From UBA1479 sp040221095 (GTDB taxonomy: Bacteria; Pseudomonadota; Alphaproteobacteria; Rhodospirillales; Casp-alpha2), in contig JAVJVP010000015.1 of assembly GCA_040221095.1 (NCBI GenBank), positions 248,001 to 312,000 of the forward strand: DNA of 64,000 bases, in the 5' to 3' direction. Positions 44,405-52,097 of the stretch are shown piece after piece. A program made the translations under genes and the position numbers. Position 1 is the stretch's first letter; each line of letters starts with the position of its first letter. The notes under the pieces are model-generated. The model was given only the letters and a program-made list of their open reading frames with translations. It was not told the DNA's origin and did no database searches.

Positions 44405-44986
44405 TCAGGAGATGGTGACCGAAACCTCGTGCGGTTCCGTGTCGAGCCCGCCCGAACAATGCAGCGTGCGCTCCGGCCCCATGGGCCGGGGCGGCAGTAG
44501 GGTGATTTCCAACCGCACGGTTTTCAGAAGGTCTTCGCGCATCTGCGTCGGCCGGGTGAAATTGCCCCAACCTTCGTGGGTGAAGATTTCCTCCAGATAC
44601 CAGCCCGGATCGCCCTGATGGCCGCGACTGCGCGACGCCAGGCCCTTGGCGACCCGTGCGAACAGTTCCAGGCACATGCCCTCGGACGGCGGGGCGAAGC
44701 GTTCGCGCGCCGTCAGGAACACGGTGATCTTCTTGTCCCGCCAGTCGTAATAGGCCCCCGTGGTCGGCGCCACGGGCAGGAAGCCGATTTCCAGAAGGCG
44801 CTGCCCGACCTGAAGCAAATCCTGCTTGAGCCGGATGATGCCCAGATCCATGAGCGTCACCGGCTCGGCGGCAAGCCAGTCGAGAGTGGAATTGGCCCGC
44901 GCGTCGGCGGCGGGACGAAGGGCAAAGACCAGGGCGAGGCTTCCGAGAAGCAGCGCCCGCCCGAGGATCCGCGTGATCGATGTCAT
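44405..44986 (-). CDS. Exported protein of unknown family
   Basis: 193 residues from ATG 44986 with AAGGAG 8 nt upstream. Residues 8-27 are a signal peptide (GRALLLGSLALVFALRPA). The mature part contains STLDWLAAEPVTLMDLGIIRLKQDL and WYLEEIFTHEGWGNFTRPTQMREDLLKTVRLEITLLPP, with two Cys (EGMCLELFAR, LHCSGGL) that could form a periplasmic disulfide. No family recognised. The upstream region contains a pair of CGCAC-N3-GTGCG palindromes flanking AT-rich sequence (45062-45097). Followed 59 nt later by the TPR gene, which may be in the same transcript. Confidence 0.72.
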   Translation of the reverse strand: MTSITRILGRALLLGSLALVFALRPAADARANSTLDWLAAEPVTLMDLGIIRLKQDLLQVGQRLLEIGFLPVAPTTGAYYDWRDKKITVFLTARERFAPPSEGMCLELFARVAKGLASRSRGHQGDPGWYLEEIFTHEGWGNFTRPTQMREDLLKTVRLEITLLPPRPMGPERTLHCSGGLDTEPHEVSVTIS

Positions 44987-45061
44987 GCGACGGCTCCTTC
45001 CTGCGTTGCAGGCCCCGCGACGCGTTTCGCGGCGGCGATGCGGCGAGCATAACACGAATAG

Positions 45062-45097
45062 CGCACATCGTGCGATATAACTTACGCACTATGTGCG
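45062..45097. promoter_or_regulatory. Two CGCAC-N3-GTGCG operator palindromes
   Basis: CGCACATCGTGCG (45062-45074) and CGCACTATGTGCG (45085-45097) flank ATATAACTTA. Each half-site pair is itself palindromic and the two form a larger near-inverted repeat. The block lies about 76-111 bp upstream of the exported-protein gene on the minus strand, the right distance for an operator overlapping a promoter. Confidence 0.5.
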
Positions 45098-45195
45098 ACT
45101 CCAGCGCCGCCGGGGCCTCGCCGACCCGCAAGCCTTCAATTGTGACCGAATTCGATGACCGGAATATTGCCGAATCGCGACAGACGCGGCGGCGC

Positions 45196-46488
45196 CTAAT
45201 CGAGCCCGGCGGGCTTCGGCCCACCTGTGGCCCAATCCAGCAGTTCGACCGTATGCACCACGGGCATGCCGACGGCGTCCTCAAGCTGAACCATGCAGCC
45301 GATATTGCCCGTGGCCATGACCTGCGCCCCCGTGCGTTTCAGGTTGGCGGCCTTGCGGTTCTTGAGGCGGCCGGAGATTTCCGGCTGCATCATGTTGTAG
45401 GTGCCGGCGGAACCGCAGCACAGGTGGCCTTCGGCGGGCTCCCGCACCTCGAACCCGGCCTGGGCCAGCAGGTCCTTGGGCGGCTTGGTCAGCTTCTGGC
45501 CGTGCTGCATGGAACAGGCCGAATGATAGGCGACCACGGGCATGTCCCCGTCGATCGCGGGCGCGTTCAGGCCCAGCTCGATCATCACTTCGGTGATGTC
45601 CTTGGTCTTGCCGGAAATCGCCTTGGCGCGGTCCGCCCAGGCCGCGTCGCGGCGCAGCATCCAGCCGTAATCCTTCACCGTGGTGCCGCAGCCCGACGCG
45701 TTGATGACGACGGCGTCGATGGCGCCGTGGGTGGCCTCGGCCCGCTCCCAGGCGGCAATGTTGGCCTGAGCCTGGGCGTGGCTTTGGTCTTCCTTGCCCA
45801 TGTGATGGACCAGTGCACCGCAGCAGCCCTGCCCGTCGGCGATCACGACGTCGCAGCCGTGGCGGGTCAACAGCCGCACGGTGGCTTCGTTGATGGCGGG
45901 ATTCAAAACCTTCTGGGCGCAGCCCGTCATCAGCGCCACGCGCTTTTTCATCACGCCTTCGGCCTTGATCACCTGGGGCCGGTCCATGTCCGTCGGCGCG
46001 TGGATGCGCTTGGGCGTGAGCCCCAGCATGGCGCCGAGCCGCCCTGGCATCACCCGCGCCAGGGGCCGGGCCATCCAGGCGCCCAACAGCATCACGCGGA
46101 AGCGGTCCGGATAGGGCAGAACCAGGGGCAGCAGGCCGCGCAGCAAGCGGTCCAACAGCGGGCGCTTGTACTCCCGTTCGATCTTGGCCCGCGCGTCGTC
46201 GACCAGATGCATGTAATCGACGCTGGCCGGACAGGTCGTCATGCAGGAAAGACAGGTCAGGCAGCGGTCGATATGGGTGACGTGCTGTTCGGTCGGCTTG
46301 GCCCCTTCCTCCAGCAGTCCCTTGATCAGGTAGATGCGCCCGCGCGGGCTGTCCAGCTCGTCGCCCAAGAGGACATAGGTCGGGCAGGTCGCCGTGCAGA
46401 AGCCGCAATGTACGCATTTGCGCAGGATGTCGTTGGCCTGGGCGATATGCGGGTCGGCCATCTGGGCCAGGGTGAAGGTGGTTTGCAT
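45196..46488 (-). CDS. glcF: Glycolate oxidase iron-sulfur subunit GlcF
   Basis: 430 residues. Two 4Fe-4S motifs near the N-terminus: CVHCGFCTATCPTY and CLTCLSCMTTCPAS. Two CCG-type motifs of the heterodisulfide reductase family: QGCCGALVHHMGKED and HLCCGSAGTYNMM. It passes electrons from GlcD/GlcE to the quinone pool. Start ATG 46488; it is 19 nt downstream of the glcE stop, in the same transcript. The gene is intact. Third member of glcDEF in this cluster, although glcD is separated from glcE by an insert. Confidence 0.95.
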   Translation of the reverse strand: MQTTFTLAQMADPHIAQANDILRKCVHCGFCTATCPTYVLLGDELDSPRGRIYLIKGLLEEGAKPTEQHVTHIDRCLTCLSCMTTCPASVDYMHLVDDARAKIEREYKRPLLDRLLRGLLPLVLPYPDRFRVMLLGAWMARPLARVMPGRLGAMLGLTPKRIHAPTDMDRPQVIKAEGVMKKRVALMTGCAQKVLNPAINEATVRLLTRHGCDVVIADGQGCCGALVHHMGKEDQSHAQAQANIAAWERAEATHGAIDAVVINASGCGTTVKDYGWMLRRDAAWADRAKAISGKTKDITEVMIELGLNAPAIDGDMPVVAYHSACSMQHGQKLTKPPKDLLAQAGFEVREPAEGHLCCGSAGTYNMMQPEISGRLKNRKAANLKRTGAQVMATGNIGCMVQLEDAVGMPVVHTVELLDWATGGPKPAGLD

Positions 46489-46507
46489 CGTCTTTCCGTC
46501 CCTGCCC

Positions 46508-47734
46508 TTACACGCCCGCCGTCATGCGGCCGGGGTTGAGGATGCCCTCGGGGTCGAAGGCTTCCTTCACCCGTTTTGAAAGATCGGCGAGCGGACCCGG
46601 CTGCGGCTGAAACACCGGGGCGGCCTGGCGCACGTCGGCGGTGGCACGGACCAGGGTCGCATGGCCGCCGCAGTCCCGGATGACCCGGCGGATGTCCGCC
46701 GCGCCGGCGTCGCTGCGGGCGTCGAGGGCGAACCAGATCAGCCCGCCGCCCCAATCGTAATAGACCTCGCCGCCCAGGCGCGCGCGCAGATGCTGGCCCA
46801 CCGTCGGCCCCGCCGTGGGGGGCACGCTGACACGCCAGACCTGATGGTCCTGCCAATCGCCGGTGAAGGGCGCCGCGTCGCGGACCTCGCGCCAGAAGGC
46901 GGCGGAATTCATGGAATGCAGTTCCTCGACCGCGCCGAAGGGGGCGAACAGGTCGCGCAGGGAATTACAGCGGTGTTCGACGCTGGGCCCCGGCCCTTCG
47001 ACGCGAACGGCGGTGACAGCGGTGCCCGCGCCGGACACATAGCCGACGGCGGAGCGTGCGGCGACGGAGGCCGGCAGATGGGCCGCGCCGGCGACCTCAT
47101 GGCTGGAGCCCAGGGCATCGCACAGCGCTGCGACCGCATGGGTATCATCGGCCCCCATGAGCAGAACCGTGCGCGTCTTTTCCGGGCGCGGCAGCACCTT
47201 CACGGAAACCTGCGTCATCACGGCCAGGGTGCCGAAGGAACCCGCCATCAGTTTCGACAGGTCGAAGCCGGTGACGTTCTTCATCACCTTGCCGCCGGAC
47301 TTGAACACCTCGCCCCGGCCGGACACAGCCTGAAAGCCCAGGAAATGGTCGCGTGCCGCCCCCGCCTTGATGCGCCGGGGACCGGACAGGTTGGCGGCGA
47401 TGACGCCGCCCAAGGTGCCGGTGCCGGCGCCGTTGCCGTAAAGGGCGCCTAAGTCCATGGGCTCGAACGCCAGTTCCTGGTTGGCCTCGGCCAATGCCTG
47501 TTCGATCTCGGCCATCGGCGTCGCGGGCCCGGCGGTCAGCACCAGTTCGCCGGGATCGTACTCGGTGATACCGGCGAGGTTCGACAGATCCAGCACCCGG
47601 CCCGCCTGCACCGGGCGGCCGAACCCGGCCTTGCTGCCCGTGCCGCGCACGTCCAGCGGCGTGGCCTCAGAAACCGCCCATTTGACGGCGTCGAGAACCT
47701 GGTCGGCATTATCCGGCTTGAGAATTTCGGTCAT
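46508..47734 (-). CDS. glcE: Glycolate oxidase FAD-binding subunit GlcE
   Basis: About 408 residues from ATG 47734 (MTEILKPDNADQVLDAVKWAV); an in-frame ATG at 47752 would add six residues. Neither start has a clear Shine-Dalgarno, which is odd. FAD-binding type domain with GTGSKAGFGRPVQAGRVLDLSNLAGITEYDPGELVLTAGPATP, YGNGAGTGTLGGVIAANLSGPRR, and FKSGGKVMKNVTGFDLSKLMAGSFGTLAVMTQV. It is the second half of GlcD/GlcE. The gap upstream to glcD is filled by an AT-rich insert of about 0.8 kb, so its original operon linkage is broken. Confidence 0.93.
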   Translation of the reverse strand: MTEILKPDNADQVLDAVKWAVSEATPLDVRGTGSKAGFGRPVQAGRVLDLSNLAGITEYDPGELVLTAGPATPMAEIEQALAEANQELAFEPMDLGALYGNGAGTGTLGGVIAANLSGPRRIKAGAARDHFLGFQAVSGRGEVFKSGGKVMKNVTGFDLSKLMAGSFGTLAVMTQVSVKVLPRPEKTRTVLLMGADDTHAVAALCDALGSSHEVAGAAHLPASVAARSAVGYVSGAGTAVTAVRVEGPGPSVEHRCNSLRDLFAPFGAVEELHSMNSAAFWREVRDAAPFTGDWQDHQVWRVSVPPTAGPTVGQHLRARLGGEVYYDWGGGLIWFALDARSDAGAADIRRVIRDCGGHATLVRATADVRQAAPVFQPQPGPLADLSKRVKEAFDPEGILNPGRMTAGV

Positions 47735-47840
47735 AGATTCACGTGTTGCCATTGAATTCGCGGTGAAGGAATGGTTTTGGTCCAGAAAATTGTATGTATA
47801 TTTAATCTTTCTAATTTTTATCTTTTATCGGAGTCGTGTG

Positions 47841-48212
47841 ATGAGAGAAGCAGAACTTGCAATCCGTATATTCACTGATTTCATAACCAGAACTTACACC
47901 CTAATGGAACAGTCTAGTGAATTGCGGGAGGCTTTCTCTGCTGAAGGGCCCGTTGAGATTGTAGGCTTTTTAGCGGCACGGTCCGCCCGGCGTATACTGC
48001 AAGATGTTGGGGATGCAGAAAAATTACAAGAAGAAGCGATTAAAACTGCTGTGGGTCACCTTCCGGAAATCTATCGGCTGTTAATGAGCGAATTTGGAAA
48101 CGGTCCGATTCTTCGAAGAAACTTGGGAGTTGGGCGGAGGCACCTCTCAGAGAGCACAACGAGAGTGGCGGTGGAGAGGGGTTTAATTTGCGGTATTTGG
48201 CCAATCTGTTGA
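47841..48212 (+). CDS. Unrecognised AT-rich gene A in the glcD-glcE insert
   Basis: 123 residues from ATG 47841 with CGGAG 7 nt upstream; the frame extended to the left runs across glcE on the opposite strand and is not real. The product is rich in charged helices (IRIFTDFITRTYTLMEQSSELREAF, ARRILQDVGDAEKLQEEAIKTAVG) with no membrane segment and two Cys near the end (GLICGIWPIC). Codons such as AGA, ATA and TTA are frequent here and rare in neighbours, pointing to transfer. No family recognised. It lies 10 nt before gene B, so the two look like one unit. Confidence 0.65.
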   Translation: MREAELAIRIFTDFITRTYTLMEQSSELREAFSAEGPVEIVGFLAARSARRILQDVGDAEKLQEEAIKTAVGHLPEIYRLLMSEFGNGPILRRNLGVGRRHLSESTTRVAVERGLICGIWPIC

Positions 48213-48222
48213 GGACAAGGGA

Positions 48223-48588
48223 ATGGACAGAATTGAAAAATCATTTGAATTCGCAAATGAAATTGGGAAGCAGATTATTACGCTATCAACTGGCGTTCTT
48301 GCCCTTTCTGCTACATTTTTCGAAAAAATAGCGAAAGAATCCGGGGATAATATAATTTTATTATACTGGTCGTGGTCTCTATTTATATCTTCGATAATAC
48401 TAGGGATCATAACAATGGGCGCATTAACCTCCCAACTTGCACCTAAATTGGAAGCACCTGACCACATTCCATCAATAAACTCAGTAAACGTGAAAATCCC
48501 GGCAGTTTCGCAATGGTTAGCGTTCATTGCCGCAATGATTTTGTTCTTGGTCTACGTAGCTAAAACCAACCAAACAATCACACCATAA
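48223..48588 (+). CDS. Unrecognised AT-rich membrane protein B in the glcD-glcE insert
   Basis: 121 residues with three predicted membrane helices: about 18-33 (IITLSTGVLALSATFF), 44-66 (IILLYWSWSLFISSIILGIITMG) and 96-114 (QWLAFIAAMILFLVYVAK). Short soluble tails on both ends. ATG 48223 has AAGGGA directly upstream. Follows gene A by 10 nt, probably co-transcribed. Strongly AT-rich compared with flanking glc genes. No family recognised; small multi-helix proteins of this size occur in phage-defence and toxin modules but nothing specific is visible. Its stop lies 3 nt from the convergent glcD stop. Confidence 0.65.
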   Translation: MDRIEKSFEFANEIGKQIITLSTGVLALSATFFEKIAKESGDNIILLYWSWSLFISSIILGIITMGALTSQLAPKLEAPDHIPSINSVNVKIPAVSQWLAFIAAMILFLVYVAKTNQTITP

Positions 48589-48591
48589 ACA

Positions 48592-50079
48592 TCAGAATCG
48601 GGGAATGTCGGGGAACGGCACCTGGCCGCGCGAGATATGCATGCGGCCCAGTTCTGCGCAGCGGTGAAGGGTCGGGTAGACCTTGCCCGGGTTGAGGTGG
48701 TGGTCCGGGTCGAAGGCGCATTTGACCCGTTGCTGCTGCTTGAGGTCGTCTTCCGTGAACATCTCGCCCATCAGGTCGCGCTTTTCCACGCCGATGCCGT
48801 GCTCGCCGGACAGCACGCCGCCGACCTCGACACATAATTTCAGGATATCGGCGCCGAATTCCTCGGCCCGGTCCAGTTCGCCCGGCTGGTTGGCGTCGAA
48901 CATGATGAGGGGGTGCAGGTTGCCGTCCCCGGCGTGGAACACATTGGCGACGCGCAGGCCGTATTTGCCGGACATTTCCGTCATCCGTTGCAGGACCAGG
49001 CCGAGCATCTTCCGGGGGATCGTGCCGTCCATGCAGAGATAGTCCGGCGAGATGCGCCCGACCGCCGGAAAGGCGTTCTTGCGCCCGGACCAGAAGGCGG
49101 CGCGTTCTTCCTCGGACTCGCTGATGCGGGAATAGATCGCACCCTGGGCCGTCGCGATCTCGCCGACCCGATCGATCAGGTGATCGACCTCGACCTTGGG
49201 GCCGTCCAGCTCGACGATCAAGAGCGCCTCGACATCCATGGGATAGCCCGCATGGACGAATTCCTCCGTCGCGTGGATCGCCGGCTTGTCCATCATCTCG
49301 ATCCCGCCCGGGATGATCCCGGCGTTGATGATGGCGGCGACGCAATCGCCGCCTTCTTCCGACGAGTTGAAGCCGAGCAGCACCGCCCGCGCCGTCTCCG
49401 GCTTTTTCAGGATCCGCACGGTGACCTCGGTGATGACGCCCAAGAGGCCCTCGGAGCCCGTGAGCACGCCGAGCAGGTCGTATCCGCCGGGGTCCAGATG
49501 CTTGCCGCCCAGGCGCAGCACCGTGCCGTCCATCAGCACCATTTCCACGCCGAGCACGTTGTTGGTCGTCAGTCCGTATTTCAGGCAATGCACGCCGCCG
49601 GAATTCTCGGCGATGTTGCCGCCGATGGAGCACGCGATCTGCGACGACGGGTCGGGCGCGTAATAGAAGCCGTCGCCTTCCACCGCCTTGGTGACGCCCA
49701 GGTTGGTCACGCCCGGCTGCACCACGGCGCAGCGGTTGGCATAGTCGATGTCCAGCACCCGGTTGAACTTGGACAATCCCAAGGTGATGGCGTCGGCCAG
49801 CGGCAGGGCGCCGCCGGACAGGCCGGTGCCCGCCCCCCGCGGCACGATCTTCACGCCGTTGGCATGGCAGTATGCAAGGATTTCCGAGACCTGGGCCGTG
49901 GTTTCCGGCAGCACGACGATCAGCGGCAATTGCCGATAGGCCATCAGGCCGTCGCATTCGAAAGCCCGGAGCATGGCATCGTCGGCGATCACGCCCTCCC
50001 CAGGCACGATGGCGCGCATGGCGGCGATGATCTCGGCCCGCCGATCGATGACGCCTTGATCCGGTTTCGGCATTAGCAT
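48592..50079 (-). CDS. glcD: Glycolate oxidase subunit GlcD (FAD, 2-hydroxyacid dehydrogenase)
   Basis: Catalytic flavoprotein of glycolate oxidase. About 495 residues from ATG 50079 (GGAG 9 nt upstream); ATG 50073 is close. FAD-binding VAO domain with KIVPRGAGTGLSGGALPLADAITLGLSKFNRVLDIDYANR, PGVTNLGVTKAVEGDGFYYAPDPSSQIACSIGGNIAENSGGVHCLKYG, GSEGLLGVITEVTVRILKKP, and the C-terminal HAGDGNLHPLIMFDA and LSGEHGIGVEKRDLMGEMF. Normal length. The rest of the oxidase, GlcE and GlcF, lies beyond an AT-rich insert. Downstream genes include glxR, hyi and gcl, consistent with glyoxylate use. Confidence 0.95.
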   Translation of the reverse strand: MLMPKPDQGVIDRRAEIIAAMRAIVPGEGVIADDAMLRAFECDGLMAYRQLPLIVVLPETTAQVSEILAYCHANGVKIVPRGAGTGLSGGALPLADAITLGLSKFNRVLDIDYANRCAVVQPGVTNLGVTKAVEGDGFYYAPDPSSQIACSIGGNIAENSGGVHCLKYGLTTNNVLGVEMVLMDGTVLRLGGKHLDPGGYDLLGVLTGSEGLLGVITEVTVRILKKPETARAVLLGFNSSEEGGDCVAAIINAGIIPGGIEMMDKPAIHATEEFVHAGYPMDVEALLIVELDGPKVEVDHLIDRVGEIATAQGAIYSRISESEEERAAFWSGRKNAFPAVGRISPDYLCMDGTIPRKMLGLVLQRMTEMSGKYGLRVANVFHAGDGNLHPLIMFDANQPGELDRAEEFGADILKLCVEVGGVLSGEHGIGVEKRDLMGEMFTEDDLKQQQRVKCAFDPDHHLNPGKVYPTLHRCAELGRMHISRGQVPFPDIPRF

Positions 50080-50176
50080 GGTTGGACGCTCCAATGACCG
50101 GCGGCCCGTTCAGGGCCCCGGTTTTCCGCATTGTAAGTCTTTTGCCCGCCCCGGCAACAGGGGCGGCGGAGCGGGA

Positions 50177-51061
50177 TTACTTGACCTCGTGCTTGGCCAT
50201 GATCTCGAGGGCGCGCACCATCGCCGAATGGTCCCAGCCGGCCCCGCCGTGGGCCTTGCAGGAATTGAACAGCTCCTGCGCCGTCGCCGTGTTGGGCAGG
50301 GAGATGCCCATGTCCTTGGCGCCGGACAGGGCCAGGTTCAGGTCCTTCTGATGCAGCTCGATGCGGAAGCCCGGGTTGAAGGTGCGCTTGATCATGCGCT
50401 CCGCATGGACTTCCAGAATCTTCGAATTGGCGAAACCGCCCATCAGGGCTTCACGGACCTTGGCGGGATCGGCCCCGGCCTTGGACGCGAACAACAGGGC
50501 CTCGGACACGGCTTCGATATTGAGCGCGACGATGATCTGGTTGGCGACCTTACAGGTCTGCCCGTCGCCGGCACCGCCGACCAGGGTGATGTTCTTGCCC
50601 ATCAATTCGAACAGCGGCAGGGCCCGGTCGAAGTCCTTCTTGGTGCCGCCGCACATGATGGTCAGGGCGGCGTTCTTGGCACCGACCTCGCCGCCGGACA
50701 CGGGGGCGTCGACCCAGCCGGCCCCCGCCTTCTTGATCTTCTTGGCGAATTCCTTGGTCGCCAAGGGCGCGATGGAGGACATGTCGATGACCAGCTTGCC
50801 CTTCAGGTTGGCGGAGGCCACGCCGTTCGTGCCGAACAGGACCTCTTCGACTTGGGGGGTGTCCGGCACCATGGTGATGATGACCTCGGACTTGGCGGCC
50901 ACGTCCTTGGGCGTCGCGGCGAACACGGCGCCGCCCTTGGCGAGGTCCTTCGGCAGGGGCTTCTTGCGCTTGAGCGCCACGATCTTGTGGCCGGCCTTCT
51001 GCAAATGCGCGGCCATGGGTGCGCCCATGATGCCGAGACCGATGAATCCGATGGTAGCCAT
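50177..51061 (-). CDS. glxR: 2-hydroxy-3-oxopropionate (tartronate semialdehyde) reductase
   Basis: Reduces tartronate semialdehyde to D-glycerate with NAD(P)H. 294 residues: beta-hydroxyacid dehydrogenase N-terminal Rossmann motif GFIGLGIMGAPMAAHLQKAGH at about 5-25, substrate motif WVDAPVSGGEVGAKNAALTIMCGG and the catalytic Lys in AGDGQTCKVANQIIVALNIEA. ATG 51061 with AGGAGGGG upstream. It lies 126 nt downstream of hyi and 98 nt upstream of glcD, so the string gcl-hyi-glxR-glcD runs on the minus strand. Also called garR in other genomes. Confidence 0.94.
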   Translation of the reverse strand: MATIGFIGLGIMGAPMAAHLQKAGHKIVALKRKKPLPKDLAKGGAVFAATPKDVAAKSEVIITMVPDTPQVEEVLFGTNGVASANLKGKLVIDMSSIAPLATKEFAKKIKKAGAGWVDAPVSGGEVGAKNAALTIMCGGTKKDFDRALPLFELMGKNITLVGGAGDGQTCKVANQIIVALNIEAVSEALLFASKAGADPAKVREALMGGFANSKILEVHAERMIKRTFNPGFRIELHQKDLNLALSGAKDMGISLPNTATAQELFNSCKAHGGAGWDHSAMVRALEIMAKHEVK

Positions 51062-51186
51062 GGTTGATGTCCCCTCCTGGGTGGATTGGTTTTGCGTAAG
51101 TTGAATGGTTGCAGACGTTTTACCGCGAATGCGGCAAAAACCAATGGGGCAACCGGGATTTTTCCGCCAGCCGGGAAAAGGCGGAA

Positions 51187-51981
51187 TCAGGCGGCCTTGC
51201 TCGACGCCTGGGCGGCGCGCAGCCAGCCCAGCCCCTCCACCGTGGTGGTCGCCGGAATGTATTCGCAGCCGACCCAGCCCGCATAGCCGATGGCGTCCAA
51301 GTGAGCGAAGAAGTGGGGGTAGTTGATTTCCCCGGTGCCCGGCTCATGGCGGCCCGGATTGTCGGCGATCTGGATATGCGGGATGCGCGCAAGCAGGCGT
51401 TCGACCGTGCGGCACAGATCGCCTTCCATGATCTGCATGTGATAGGCGTCGTATTGGAAAAACAGGTTGTCGTGGCCGACCGCCGCCAGCACCCGTTCCG
51501 TCTGGGCCGAGGTGTTGAGGAAGAAGCCCGGAATGTCGCGGGTGTTGATGGCTTCGACCAAAAGCTTGATGCCCGCGTCGTCGAACCGGGGGGCCGCGAA
51601 TTCCAAATTCTCGACGAAGGTCTCGAACGCCTGTTCCGGGGCCACGCCGTCGCCGGGAATGCCGGCCAGGCAGTTGACCTGGGGACAGCCCAAGGCCGTC
51701 GCATAGTCGATGGCGAGGCCCACGCTGTCCTGAAATTCGCTTTTCCGGTCGGGCAGGCTGGCCAAGCCCCGTTCGCCCTGGGCCCAGTCGCCGGCCGGCA
51801 GGTTGTGCAGCACCTGGGTCAGGCCGTTGGATTTCAGCGCATCGGCCAGATCGGCAGCCTTGTAGTCATAGGGGAACAGGTATTCCACGCCCTTGAACCC
51901 GGCCTTGGCGGCCGCCTGAAAGCGGTCCATGAAATCCAGGTCCTGGAACAGCATGGTGATGTTGGCGTTGAAACGGGGCAT
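51187..51981 (-). CDS. hyi: Hydroxypyruvate isomerase
   Basis: Interconverts hydroxypyruvate and tartronate semialdehyde. 264 residues of the AP endonuclease/xylose isomerase-like TIM barrel: FNANITMLFQDLDFMDRFQAAAKAGFKGVEYLFPYDYK is the Hyi N-terminus; later VEAINTRDIPGFFLNTSAQTERVLA and HMQIMEGDLCRTVERLLARIPHIQIADNPGRHEPGTGEINYPHFFAHLDAIGYAGWVGCEY. GGAG lies 8 nt before the ATG. It follows gcl by about 115 nt. Usual length. Confidence 0.95.
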   Translation of the reverse strand: MPRFNANITMLFQDLDFMDRFQAAAKAGFKGVEYLFPYDYKAADLADALKSNGLTQVLHNLPAGDWAQGERGLASLPDRKSEFQDSVGLAIDYATALGCPQVNCLAGIPGDGVAPEQAFETFVENLEFAAPRFDDAGIKLLVEAINTRDIPGFFLNTSAQTERVLAAVGHDNLFFQYDAYHMQIMEGDLCRTVERLLARIPHIQIADNPGRHEPGTGEINYPHFFAHLDAIGYAGWVGCEYIPATTTVEGLGWLRAAQASSKAA

Positions 51982-52097
51982 GGGGTGTCTCCTGCGGTGG
52001 TGTGGTCATTGGCGGCGAAGGTAGCGGCGAGGTCGGGCGGGAGGCAACCGGAAGTGGGTTCCGGTCGAAGGCGCCTCCCGCCCTCCTCGCAGGGACC

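Noticed and set aside
47457..47840. Upstream extension of insert gene A (251-residue frame)
   Set aside because: It runs opposite to glcE with GC-rich shadow composition; the AT-rich gene begins at ATG 47841 with its own SD.
48183..48527. Minus-strand reading inside the glc insert (114 residues)
   Set aside because: Antisense to gene B; no Shine-Dalgarno and no recognisable sequence, while gene B has clear membrane helices and an SD.
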